This document shows, one piece after another, positions 13,925-31,381 of a DNA stretch of 64,000 nucleotides. The DNA comes from Cruorifilaria tuberocauda (Eukaryota; Nematoda; Chromadorea; Rhabditida; Onchocercidae): assembly GCA_013365365.1 (NCBI GenBank), contig JABVXU010000190.1, positions 35,866 through 99,865 on the forward strand, written 5' to 3'. Each line of letters starts with the position of its first letter. Positions within the stretch are counted from its first letter, which is position 1. A model generated the notes under the pieces. It worked only from the letters and a program-made list of their open reading frames with translations, ran no database searches and had not been told where the DNA came from. Made by a program: the position numbers and the translations under genes.

Positions 13925-16372
13925 TTAGGAATCACTGCCAGAAGCATTTTTCTCTGCTAGTACATCATCATTATGTTTCTCTGTTGGTGCTGGTATCTCG
14001 GTTGATACTGATATCTTTTCCGAGTTTTCTTTGTTATCATGTCTGAAGAAACTAAATTTGAAAGGCTTTTTAAGTTTTATCTAATTCAGGTTTAAGAACC
14101 TGACATGTTGAATTTTTAGGAATAAGATGAAGCTGAATAGAAGAAGAAAAATGCCTAAAACGACCAAATTTTCTGTTTGTGCCAGCATATAAACGAGCTA
14201 AAGGTATAAAATATTAAAATAAATATAAAAAGCAGCAAAACTTGGCAGAATAATTGATTTAACTTAAAGTTTCGAAAGGTCTGATCGAAATTTTCTCATT
14301 TCCTATTATTCATGAAGGACATTTACTCGTTTGTATCCTCAGTTCGTAGAAATATACGGGAATTTATCGCGTTACGTTTCCTAGCTATTGATCGAATCGG
14401 TAGTAGCTGCTCCTTCTTCCTCGTAAGCACTGTATTAACGGAATCGACACTCTTCTTTAATTCATCAAGCGTTGATGCTGCAAAAGGCAAACAGAGCATC
14501 CCTGAATAGTTATGATAAAAAAGAATGGACGATATAAATTTGCGATAAGGGGACCAAAAATATTTTAACTTGAAATAAAATGAGAATTCAAACATTGAAA
14601 AATCTAAAATTTCGAAACTAAAACACACTGAACAATACATCATAAGCTCAAAACAGATATCAATAAAATACTGATATACGGATTGGATGTGTTCAGAGTA
14701 CTTTTCAAATATATAACGATAGTAAACAATAGCTACAATAATACCGCTTTGAAATATAAAACGATCCGTGATACTTTGTTTATCAATGACCGCTTGTAAT
14801 TTTAGAAGCAACTCGGTTGTTACATCCCCCATCATTCCTTGCATTTCATTGATCTACAAGAAATATTTCAAAAACAAAACTGATATAGTAAGTAAAAAAT
14901 GAGTAAAAATAAATGAAAAACAGTAAAAAATGAGAAACGAATTTCAATGTCACGTTTACTGTCAAATAACACTATTTCACAACTAAATACTTCACTTCAT
15001 TTCTCGATTTCTTGGAAAATATGAAGAAAATCCGTAAATGACCAATCATTCATAAAGAACTATAGTTGTTAATGCGAAAAAAGAAGGATCACTGATTGAT
15101 TTACCGCTCAAGTTTATAATTTAAGCACAACTTTTCTGAAGTCATTTCGAAAATATTTGCGATGTTGATTATTGAAATGTTTTTCAAATGATATGCTCAT
15201 TTTTGCCAGTAAAGAAACATATTTTTTTGTTCTACCATTTTCCAGCTATGCCATTCTACATTAATTTTTGGGCGTAAGATTAAATTAACTTTCAACAACC
15301 CTCATTATTAGCTTGTTAACTAATGTTAGCCTATGATTGGATAGAATAAGCTTTTTGATGACATTATATCAAAACTTTTAATTCTAAATCCGAAAATTTA
15401 CTAATCCACTTTCATGGAGAATAAAACAATAAACGTAGAAACCAACTTTTGCTTCGATCATACCAATCCTTTCATCAACCGGCTCCGGAATATGGAAAAA
15501 CCGTGGTAAAACGTATGAACGTAGCAAGTGCCAACTGGCATATGAAAAGCCCGTAAAAATCATCGCATATTTTGTTATCCGCATCAAAGTATCAATTCCC
15601 GATGACTCAGTTGGAAATTCATACGATGAACAACCAAACGTGGTTTCATGCCCCATAGCTCTATTACCGATATGCTACAAGTAATAATTAATTATAGGGA
15701 TAAAATCGGTATGTGATATTTTAGTGAAAAATCTGAATGGATGAAAAAATCATTAACAAATAATGCGACGAGCAAATAATGCATTACACTATCAATAATA
15801 GCAACAGTACTACTGCTATCAATAATGATGCAACATCAATAGATCTATTTGTTTCAATTACAATGGCGCCATATTATTGACCTAAATACTTCAAGAGCAA
15901 AAAAAAAGCAAAGAATAGCAGAAAAAGAATTCCAAACTCTCAAGCAGTAATCTGGCTAATAATAACCACAATTTCATTTTCTCATTAACAATTACGCGAT
16001 ATTTTATAGGACAGTCTCGAAATGATAAAAGCTTACTGTAAAAATCATACCAAATCTGAAATATTTGGCGTAAAAATGAAATTCCTATAATTTGAACAGT
16101 AAAAGTTAATTTTCAGAACTACCCACCAACGGTTCTTTCTGTACTGATAGTCCTTTCATTGCTTCATTAATTTCATCTTCTTGTAAACCTTTTTGCAGTA
16201 AGAACTGCTTTTGTTGTATCAGCGGTGTTTGCCGAATTTTCGGCATCATCATGAAGCGCTGCGCCGCATCTACCATTTCAGGTCGAATCATTCCAGCAGA
16301 TGCCACTTCACCTTCTGTCACATTTTTATCCTTTTCGTTAGCTTTGCCTTTCTGGTCATCAGTCACCGACAT
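13925..16372 (-). CDS. prx-14: Peroxisomal membrane protein PEX14
   Basis: PEX14 is the docking factor of the peroxisomal matrix-protein import complex and binds the cargo receptor PEX5. Five exons give about 273 residues: 16372-16127, 15674-15447, 14853-14775, 14477-14327, 14042-13925. The N-terminal PEX5-binding helical domain is unmistakable (IRPEMVDAAQRFMMMPKIRQ, then FLLQKGLQEDEINEAMKG, about residues 28-75). A hydrophobic segment follows (ITKYAMIFTGFSYASWHLL), then a coiled-coil-prone region (STLDELKKSVDSVNTVL) and an acidic, Ser-rich tail ending at GSDS. The exon 1/2 junction has two phase-compatible solutions: 16127 to 15674, or 16123 to 15658. They differ by a few residues. The other junctions are unambiguous. 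The symbol follows the C. elegans orthologue name. Confidence 0.88.
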
Positions 16373-18127
16373 ATGCCAAAAAGCTTTGAAGAATCATTAG
16401 TTAACGATGAATACGAGTGAAATATCACGATGAACTAGAAAGATTTATGTGGCATCATTTCCGGAACGCAAAAGGAACTTCTTTCTGAAATTTACTTCCA
16501 CCGGTTCAATTTAAAGAACCGATTACTTGGATAAAAATATTAGACTGATTGAGATATATGCGATGAGCTCATGATCGACGACAAAAAAGCTGCGATTCTG
16601 ACTATTAGTATGATTGCCCAAAAGTATCCGAGCACGAGATTGAACAAAAATGACTGAATTCAATATGCAACTATAAGAAGAACCACAAAGGTTTTTATTA
16701 TCATGAAAAATATGCAATTTCTTTCAGCGTTTATACAATTTCTTGTTTATAAACATATTCAAGTAAAAAAATAAAAAATGAGACAAAATATTCAATTACG
16801 GCAATTATACAGTTGCCTTTCTCCATATGCACATAAATTGTAAAAAAAGAAATTCATTCTTCAACTGAAAATTTACGTCAGCTGATAAACTTTGCAAACA
16901 ATTTTTTTTTTGGTAAACTATCAGGCGTAAGTAATTGCTGATAATATCCAAAGCTAATATAGAAGGGAAATTCAGCTGGAGATAAAAAGATTCAGTTTCA
17001 AGTGAAACAAAGGGGTGTAAGCTCAACTAAATAAGATAATAAAATAGCGAATGACAAGGATTATAGGATGATTTTGGCCAAAAAAAGACCTTATATTTAG
17101 TCTTAAAAGCCGAATTTGTTACCGAATTTCACCTCGACTTAGGATTTTAAACAAATTTGTTATTTATGAATTTTATATTACTACCCACTCTAAACAAACT
17201 CAACTTGATTTATTCGAACGAACAGCCAAACTCAATACTTAGATGTTGTTGATGGACATTAGTTAGGCGCATTCGGACGTCATCAGATATTATAAGGAAA
17301 TCCAATGTTGTAAAATATTCATATCGTGCTAAGACACACTCCAGCCTTGCATGGATATATCTGAAACATGATAATTGTTCAACTTTTATCGATATAAATG
17401 TTTATCGAACCAAAAATTAATCAAATAATTGATAATCTATACTATATCCAATTGTTTATAGTCTAATTTTAACTCGGATAATGGATTTTTTCAGTAAATT
17501 AGGTAAAAAGAATGAAATGATGTTCTTTTATATATGATGTATATGATGGCGTTCATTTAATTTAATCACAAATCACAAAAAAGAGAAAATCTGAAGTTTG
17601 AAGATGAGATTTCAGAATTCTGGTTCATGATTTTCGGTACCGAGAGAAACGCACAATACAAACAAGGATGAAAATTGAAACACATTTCCTTTTGAAGAAA
17701 TAGAATTTTAAATTGGATAATTTCACAATTTCTTTGTAAAGAGTTGTTCAACTGAAATTCGATCTTAGCTGGAACAAAATATGTCACTAAAATTTTCCAA
17801 ACAAACCGGATCGGCTTAACAAGATGAAATACAAGAAAGCAAGCTAAAATGGAAAACTTCTTTAACAACGTATTTTGAGAAGTTCTGCACCATATAATAA
17901 GATCGAGAAGTTAGGTTGATTATGACACAAATCTCTTTTTAAGCCGTAATTATAATAAATAAAATAATTTCGCCAGAAAAATTTTGCGACCTGGTGTTAT
18001 ATATTTTCGTTCCAAATCAAAACATGATTAAACGAAAATTTTTTTTTTTTTAAATTTATTCATTGATCATATAGACGAAATGAATGGATGAGATCAAAAG
18101 ATCTCAATCCGTTGACAGCAGAAGAAC
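16373..18127. other. Intergenic region upstream of PEX14
   Basis: About 1.75 kb between the 3' end of the repeat-domain gene and the 5' end of PEX14. Short frames on both strands lack domain signatures and flanking splice signals. No gene is called. Confidence 0.5.
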
Positions 18128-21100
18128 CTACTTTTTTTGCATTTGCTGAGTGGAGTAGGTACAGGTTCGTTGATTCCAGAAACGTTCAACATGTTCTAGA
18201 ACCAAGTCCTCCGGAGGTTGAGGATGCCGCGAAAAATCAACACCACACGATGCACATTGTACAATACCCAAGTGTTGATCCAATAAAAAAACCACACTGA
18301 ACGGTTCATCATTATGATAGGGTCGTGTGAAGCGCCGTAAACTAGGAAGTGCCATACGACTCATCTAAAATGATACTCATCTAAAATCCTAATAACCAAT
18401 ATTATCAAAAGAGAAATTTGGATCAAAATTTTCCAAAATCAGAAGAAGAGATTAAATATAAAAAATATAAATACCAATTCTTCATGTGTTAACGGATAAG
18501 CGTCCTCAACTTCTTCATAATTACCACTTTCAAACAGAGTGACACTTGGTGGAGCACCAACATAGGAATTCAATCGAGCATGTTTCACGGTTACAAAGGC
18601 ATCCTCCGGTTCCAGAGAATCTCTTTCGTTTCTAAATTTAATTCATTTTAAAAAGCTTTCTCACATCACAACAATTAGCACGACACATGAAACATTCATT
18701 TCAATAATTAAAATCTCATAAAAGTATTTGTAAAGTCATATCAATCCACTCAATTCAATGATTAACTGTTAAATTAGAAAAGTAAAAAGCTGCTTTATCG
18801 TGTTTTTAATCTTTTGAAACGCCTCTCACAGTCTAAAAGCACGATTCTCAGTCAAGGGATTTGAATAAAATAAAAGTTGAAAAATTAAAGAGAAATGAGG
18901 AACAAATTATTTGTATTGTAAAGTCAAGCAAGGAGAGCACAATAAACTTACAATCTCTTCATCTTTTCACGTTTCATTTCAGCAATCAAACTTGGTTCTT
19001 TGCGTTGGTAGACAGCGGTATTGCGTTTCGAATTACCATGCGGTATAGCTTCAACTACGGTGTTTATACCAATATCATAGGAAATTAAAGCGTACCTGAA
19101 TTATTTTAAATTCAAGAAAATTAAGTATACAATTGTGGCCAATCAATTTTTAGTTCCCAATTTTCAATTTTTAATACGTTCCATCTCAGCTCCCTTCTTC
19201 CACTCCTCTCTCTCATTCATTTTCTCTGTTATACTTCACATAAAATTCTCTCAAGCAGCAAACAAATATAAGAATGGCTAAAGTCCAAACTTTCGTCTTA
19301 CTTTACACTTTGAGACTTGCTATATAACATTTTAAAAATTCGATTCTCAGAAAATGGCACATGGTAAAGAATAAAGAAGACAACGAAGTTTTAAACCTTG
19401 TATATCCTTCGGTTGTACAGGCTTGCCATATTATTTTTCGGACCATTCCATCAGGTATACTGTTTGGATGAACATAAGTTTTCCGTACAACTGTAAAATA
19501 ATGACTCCCCTCAAGACAACGTTGTCTGTCACGAGAAAAATAAAACTTCCGGAGCGTCATACGCCTGCCATGTGTTGTATTCCACTGACCTGAAATGTTT
19601 GGAAACTCTTAGAAAACCTTGATATTTTGGGAATTTCCAATCGTTCAACCGGAAGTGATGGCAAAAAATTTAGAAAATCTCGAAAGTATTTAACGTACCT
19701 AGATTGTCAACGCTGAGATCACTTATTGCTACCTTTTCCGTATCAATCAAAAATGTCATCTGCAGTGGATAGCAAGTCGGTTCACGTAATACTGCTATGT
19801 GCGGAACTGTGTCGCAAACCGGAAGATCAATTCTAGAAGAGGACGATTAAATAATGAACATCTGCAAATCTATTAATTCATCATTTGATTTTTAATAAGG
19901 TTGATTCTAGTGAGTAAAAAGGTACTGTTTGCAAGTGAAATAGTAATCCATGATTAAATAATTACTTTAAATAGTTGAAAAATACATTAGATAACTGCAA
20001 AAAATTATATTACTTGTGTTATTCATTTTATGGATTAACCAAAAAAAAACTTACTGATCTAACTCGAGCAAGGTATCCAACGGTAAATCATTAACATTAT
20101 TGATAAACTGCTTGAGGAATACAGGACTTTTCGTTACTCGAGCAATTTCGTGATTTATTTCACTTAATAGAAATATGAAGTACTTTAGGATTTTAAGCAA
20201 GATTCGAGATTCAATCTTCTCAATTTATTTTTTCCAGCAAACAACATCCAAAAAGCCTCATTACAAATTCGGATTTATTTGCTATTTATTGTTTTCAATG
20301 CAACTTTTGCTAAAGCATAACTAATATAATTTAACAGTAATATTAATACTAATTAATATTAATATTATAATTTTTAATATTATAATAAATTAATATTAAT
20401 ATCGATTGTAATTTAATAGTTAATAGCAAATAATAAAATAAATAATATAATTTAATTTAATATGAGAAGAAATATCTCACTTCTGATCATAAATTGTTTC
20501 ATCAGCAAGAACGGATGCACGTTGAATTCGTTGTTCTGATGCTACCTGTTGCTGGATTCTTTTAATTGTAACAACGGCATCAGCTTCGATTTTGTACGTT
20601 ACTAGCATATATCTGCAAAGATATTGTCAGAGAACTTAGTAAAAGTGAATGATATTATTCGAATTAAAATCGTAATAAAAAAAGATTATTATAACACTCG
20701 TTGCTGTAGATAAGTTATGGTAGCGCAAATCAGTGAAATACAAATAGCAAAGGATCCTGCAGTGCAACGTTATTCAAAAAATTTTTCTCTAATTGTGATA
20801 AAAAAGAATGGATGATGTAAATTTGCAATAAGAAAATGCAAAGATGGTAATCGTACCTATTTTAATTAAGCATTTGCTTAAAATAGTGAGAAAGCATAAC
20901 TAAGCAAAGGGATTTAAAATAAATGTAGTAAGCAAATAAAGTAAATTAATAGATAAATATCCAAATAATAACAGAAGTTAAAGATTAACTGAAGTATAAC
21001 TTTTACTTGCCTATTATATGTTCCATCAGCCTCCTTGATGAGCCAAACAACTTTTCGCACAGAACTGGGTGGTACCGAATACGGATGTACATATTTCTTC

Positions 21101-24100
21101 TTGATAACGCAGTAGGCATATCCTTTAGTGCCACATCTGCTTCCATTTGTGTCATAACAATATTTACTCAAAGTTACACGATTACCACGTGAAGTGTTCC
21201 ATGCACCTGGAATTAATAGATGAATGTTTATTTTCTGCCTCTTCGTCAAATCAATTTGTTTCACTTTCAGTACCTGAAAAACTCTGGCTAGTCTTCTCTT
21301 CATTCATTTAACTATCTCTGAAGAATAAATGACATTTGCTAATTCACATCACTACAAACGAACAATATGTATGATAACATTCAATAAAGACCGACCCAAT
21401 CCATCCCAATTCCACTCCACGTATGGAATCTGTGAAGTATCAACAATGAATGACATCTGTACAGCTTCATTAATCAATCGAATCTGAGGCACTGTATTAT
21501 TAACTGGTGCAATATCAGTTGTTCTGTAATAACATAGCATAATCTAACCTGCATCAAATTATTCACTTTGCATAGATTTCGCACGTTTTTTCTTGTTTAT
21601 TTTGAGAAAATCGGGGCATTCACAGCACATTGACACTAATATCTCTTATGTTTAAAATGAAAAATATGATATAAAAAGGATAGAAAACCAACATTTCTGC
21701 TCTTCGAAGTAAAGCAACTGGTAATTCGGTTATGGCATTAATATATGTACAGTTAAATGGTATACTTGTTGTCACAAGTCTTATTCTGTGAGCCATTTCG
21801 CTAAAATAAATTTCGATATGGATTTAGAGAAATTAAAAAAAGAAAACAGACTAATTCCTTCTCAAATATAACTCTTATATCATTATAGGTATGATCAAAA
21901 TGAATTTACTATTTCCATAATCATTCAGAATGCAATTATACTACTCTCAAAAATCAAATTGACCAAGTGAAAAGTCATTGCGGAAAATGCTGGAAAACAC
22001 TATGCTATAGTGATATTTCCTGAATAGCTTTTAATTTTTCAAATAAAGCTATCAAACACAATTTATAAAAAAAACTAAGCTAATAAAAAAATAGCTCAAT
22101 ATACCTGTCTGATATTAGAGCATCCTGAGCAGCAGCAATGCAAGCTTCCTGCGGACTGTTACCGTCAACATCCACCTCAGAGTTCTCCGAAACATCATCC
22201 GCATCCACATCCACCTCAACCATAGTATGCATTTATTGAAAGGTAATTTCAACATTAGTTATCATCAAAATCATTTCATCATCTGTAATTCTCTCAGTTC
22301 GTCCATACGTGAAAATTAGAAATCAAAAACGCGTTGTCTAACATTTTCAACACTTACTTCATTACCCACTCCAAAATCCGGTTCTTGCAATACAATAGTT
22401 TCTTCGTTGTTTAGCGTATCGTTAATAATTCCATCTTCTTGCTTTATGTTGCATGGACGCTTCTTTACTTCACTTGGACATGTCCGAATATAGCTTTTCT
22501 GATTAGTACGAGAATTACCGTGAGGTATTTGCATAACGTGTGCATCTGGTTCGATATAATACGAAACCAATGAGTACCTAAAGTATAGATCAAAATTCGC
22601 GTTGTCAAATTAAGCAGAACTTTTGCATTACGAAATCAAATTAAAATTTAATATTCGTCATTTTTCGAAAAATGTGGAAAACGTAGGGAATTGGTAAATG
22701 GCATTTGATTCTTATACGTGAAGACAGAAAAAATAAATTCAATATTCGGCAAGTATTGATTTGATAAGATATTTTTATTTAATAGAAATACTAGAGCTAT
22801 ATCTCAATTCTGAAGTTCATACTGATGATCATTTTTAAATCCTACACTAATTTATACAATTTCAAGAATAAACGATACTCACCGACAATATTCATCACCC
22901 TTTTTAATTAGCCAAATCACTTTCCGTATCGAATTACTAGGGATACAGTGAGGATGCAAGTATCGCCGTCGAACCACGCAATATTCTTGCTCGACTCCGT
23001 CTGGTTTACTTTTTGCTCGATAGTAAAATTTGCGAACACTCATCCGACGTCCATCCTTAGCATTCCACTGACCTGAAAACCAGAAATTCAGGCCAGAACT
23101 CATATGTTGTTAATGAACAGAAAGTCCTGTTACAGCTGCTCGTTCTATGCTATTTTAGTTATTTTTCATGGTCTAAAATTTCATTTGTCATTTAATGTGC
23201 TGATAATTTCTAGCTTGGAAGTGAACTGCTATTAAATTACCAAGATTATCTGCGCTGATATCTGATATAGGGAAACATTTCGTATCAATTAAAAAAGTCA
23301 GACAAGCTGCTGCGCCATAAAGATTGATTTTAGGAACATATGTACATACTGGTATGGAAGCGTCCAGCCTGAAAGCACATATTTCCTTCCATATATAAAT
23401 TGAAATATAGCTTTGATTAATCAGAATTCCAATTTGCTGTCAGTAGAAATAAGGAGAATTTTATACAGTAAAATTAAATACTATTTCAAAAATCATAAAA
23501 GACAAATTTAGTACTTACTCATCCTCTTGTATCAGTAATTCCAATGGTGCATCTATCAGTGTCCCAACGAATTTCTGCATGAAAACTGGTGCATCCGTGA
23601 TCATGCAAAGTCCTCTAAAAAATAGTTGTATCAGTAGTCAGACTCAATACAAGATACATACTGAATTCAGATTTCATATAAAAAGGAAAAAATTAGATTT
23701 TAACAAATCCGAGAAATAAATATCAAATCTAAAAAAAAAAGCTTTTTCCATGAGAGTCAAAAGAGACATCTAAAATAAGAACTGATAATAATTCATGAAT
23801 CCAAAAGAAGAAATACGAACTCGGCATCTAATTCCGGGATTTCCTCCATCTGTCGCTTGAGACTTTCCGCTCCTCCCGCAAAGTAAAACTCAATATCGTC
23901 ACCATCATCTTCACCTTCACATACCAGTTCATCCGAAGTCTATAAATAACTTTTAAATACAATACGACATTTACCAAAAAAAACTGATCTACGTGAATCT
24001 TAAGATAAAACATCGCAAAAAGTCTCAAGGAACATACACATACAGTGACGTTTTGGCTAGTGGTATGTACAGGTATATCGTTAGCTCTTTGTACTCTGGA

Positions 24101-26992
24101 TGATTCATCCACCCTACTTTCCGTTTTGACAATTTTATCGCGATCCAGTACGAACGCACGACTATCTAGCACCGCATCATTGGTAATATTGTAGGAAATT
24201 AACGCGTATCTTAAATTGAAGGAAAAGTTGCACTGTTAAAGTTCAAGAGATCAGTTTAATGTAGTTTTTCCAACATAATACAAAAGTAAAGGAGGAAATA
24301 CATTGCTAGCCCTAGAAACTTTTTCCTGATATATACAAAACTGAACTGTACTTAATAATTCAAACCGCCAATTGTTTAGTTAGCAGTTAAACTAGAAGAT
24401 ACACATTGATTACTGTCACATAATTTTATTTTATAATTTTATGCTCAATTTATTCAAATGCAATTAAAATCCTTTGTGCCAACAAAACTCCGCGTGGAAG
24501 TAACATAATCAGGAATATTGCACTGCAACCAGCATGTTACCTTCAGGAAAATAAATGAAAATTATATATACTAAATTAAATGAATAATACCTGCAAAATT
24601 CACTGCCTTTCATCACATGCCAAATTACTTTTCGGACAGAACTCGGAGGTACAGTATGTGGATGGATTAAAACTTTCCGCAGAATTGTATATTCATGTTT
24701 TCCTTGAGTACATTTAGCTTTGTCCTTATTGAAGAAAAATTTAGATACCAAGCCACGTGAGCTCCAACCATCTTCAATTTTGATTTATATGATTTCGGAT
24801 GGAAATTTTACCTAATCCCAAAAAATCGGTGAAAGAATTTTTTAACAAAAAGGCGGTTTACCGAGAACTTCTAACAGCTTTATGAGACTTTATGAGGATT
24901 ATGAGAACCGCATTTTTTTACCTTTCTTCAAAACCTATATTACTATATATGTGAATGATCATGAAAACACTGAATTTGAAAAGATTTTAATTTGTAAATC
25001 AAAAACATCGGAATAAAATATACGAAATAAAATACACAAAAAAGTATGGAGTATACCTAGTCCATCATAAATGAGATCTGCAATATCAAAAGTTGTTAAA
25101 TCCACGATGAACGAGAAGGATGCTGAACGTCCCGTAAGCCGCACTACGGGTGGTCTATCGCAAGCACTCATACCTAACCTGAAAAATCAGAAGTTTAAGT
25201 AATTGGAAGTACACTGAAACACTTTGTTAAGCAGCTAAAATTTGACATTACAAAAAATATGTGAGAAACGTTGCTCAGTTTAAGAAATTTTAAAACTATA
25301 GATTCAACAGAAAATCTATTAAATCATCGATTAAAAACACTTACGGTCCACTACGCATTAATATGGCAAGTGGAACATCGGCAATAGTGTTGATAAACTT
25401 TGCACGAAACACAGGTCCATCGGTCATTTCAGCGATATTATTGTCCTGTTCACTGGAAAAGGGGAAAAATGTACATACGAATTTTAAAAATGTAATTTTT
25501 CATTAAACACTTGCTTTTTTTTATCAGAAATATCAACTAATATAAACATAACAAATTTCTCGAAGAGAAAAAAATAACATTATATGCTGGGTGATAGCTT
25601 CGTGACTGATTATTTCTTTTGTCATGTTCTTCGACACTAAATCTCTGAAAAGAATTTTTTCACTGTGCAATCATGATAAGATTTCTCAAATCTCATAACT
25701 CTGATGTACAAAATGTGTCTTTCAAATAAACAGGAATATTCGATCGATAACTGCCTTGAAGATGAATGGTTGTCCTTAGTAATATATCATCTTTTTAAAG
25801 ATCGCAACTTTTTTGTAGTACCAAAAAACTACCATATCTCTGACATATCCCCTTGATTGCACTGAATATTAGATTTGTCCTGGTATTTAGTCAGTATCAT
25901 CCCTCATCACGATTAGATTACTGGAATAAATTCCAACTACTCAGATACGCAAATAATGAATCACTATGGTTTCGAACTTACTGGTCAATATGGTGTGGAG
26001 GAAAGCATGACTTTTTCTCAACAGATGGCGTGCTATAATCAGTTGGACCTGGAGAGTAACGTCTTGGTGGTATAATCCTGAAATTAATCAAGCAGTCGTG
26101 TTTGAGTGTCTGAGTAAACCTGATATTCCGATTCTGACATATTTCTTAATATTTTTCATGTATTAGCACCATTATCGGAAACTTTACTCAAACCACAGAA
26201 AATTGATATAAAGAAGAAACAGTTCTTGAAATATTTTGATCGTCAAATTTCATTATCTCATCATATTTAAATATTGTTTTAAACAATGCTTAAGAGATCG
26301 AAGCAGTATAGATCATTGTCTAAGTATCAAATACATATGCTACAAGCCCTAGGAGAAAAGGATTATAGACTCATCTCTTTTATCTAACCTTCTTGAAACA
26401 GTTGTAGACATTGGATCAGTTTGTTCATCGTTGCAACGTTTGGTAGTAATCAAGCGACGACTACTCCGTCGGATTAAATCCTCATGTTGTCGTCTCGCTG
26501 GAAATATTACCGGTTCTGAACGACTTGCAATAACATATTCATTCTCTTCTGGATCATCATATGAATTCCTCACAACAAATTCTCCTTCATTTTCTTTTTC
26601 AATCGTTGTACATTGTGCCACCGACCCTAGTTTTACTGCAATAAGTTTTCTTTTCTAAAACTTTGAACATCAAAAACTTAAGTTGAGAATTTTCAGTAAA
26701 CTTTTCAGACAGACTTTCTGATATGTAAGAATCATTTCTTCGAATAACTACTAAATTTCTGAGAAATTTTCAATGTGTTTGCTGACCGTAACATGCGCCT
26801 GTAACTTTACAATGCTTACATTGTCTGCAAAACAAAGTCACATTTTTTGGAGTTTTTATTTACTCAAAATGAAGCCTAATAAATTTGAAAAACTGAATGT
26901 TACAATTTTACAAATTTAACGATCCAAATAAAGATTACAAAACAGAAGAACCTAAAAATGAGGGAGAGTTGGTGGATAATGGGAAAACACAT
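18128..26992 (-). CDS. Large protein with four tandem copies of an unrecognised exon block
   Basis: I do not recognise this family. The model gives about 1150 residues: 26992-26952 (tentative start), 26824-26787, 26635-26389, 26077-25982, 25644-25579 (optional), 25452-25345, 25178-25057, 24771-24591, 24209-24044, 23939-23821, 23614-23519, 23368-23241, 23072-22883, 22577-22358, 22214-22105, 21800-21693, 21523-21396, 21206-21011, 20612-20481, 20162-20055, 19832-19699, 19589-19397, 19095-18952, 18631-18475, 18364-18128. All junctions keep frame. An N-terminal cysteine cluster (QCKHCKVTGACY) precedes four repeats of about 180 residues. Each repeat has a PVF..F module, a SFIVD...DGLG module, a W...G...C..G..EY module ending in HP..VP.SVRK.IW, and a Y.L.SY module. 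The C terminus has another cysteine cluster (CASCGVDFSRHP, later EHVERFW). Metal binding is possible but unproven. There is no signal peptide or membrane segment. The first exon and the exon at 22214 are the weakest; 22214 could start at ATG 22223 instead. Confidence 0.8.
18952..21800 (-). repeat. Exon-block repeat: units 3 and 4
   Basis: Unit 3 is 21800-21693, 21523-21396, 21206-21011 and 20612-20481. Unit 4 is 20162-20055, 19832-19699, 19589-19397 and 19095-18952. The phases match those of units 1 and 2. The third exons carry VHPYSVPPSSVRKVVW and VHPNSIPDGMVRKIIW. Unit 3 resembles unit 1 (FIVD, DGLG) and unit 4 resembles unit 2 (FLID, DNLG, IPHGNS). Confidence 0.8.
23241..25452 (-). repeat. 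Exon-block repeat: unit 1 and start of unit 2
   Basis: Unit 1 is 25452-25345, 25178-25057, 24771-24591 and 24209-24044. After the acidic linker exon 23939-23821, unit 2 begins at 23614-23519 and 23368-23241 and continues at 23072-22883 and 22577-22358. The entry phases of the corresponding exons are identical (2, 2, 1, 2). The third exon of unit 1 carries IHPHTVPPSSVRKVIW and that of unit 2 LHPHCIPSNSIRKVIW. Confidence 0.8.
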
Positions 26993-27175
26993 TAAGTTGA
27001 AAAATTTGTTAAGATATTAATCCCAAATTTCTTAGCACGAATAAAACAAGTAATATCTAAACCGTTTTTGAGAAGTGCATTGATTATAAAATTATAATTT
27101 CATCACTTTACAAATAGATTAAACTGGAAAGCTGATATTGATTTAAGATGTAAAAATTTAGATGATAAAGAATCT

Positions 27176-31381
<4,206 letters not shown>

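Noticed and set aside
17566..17868. 100-codon minus-strand ORF in the PEX14 upstream region
   Set aside because: No recognised motif, no neighbouring exons and AT-driven composition.
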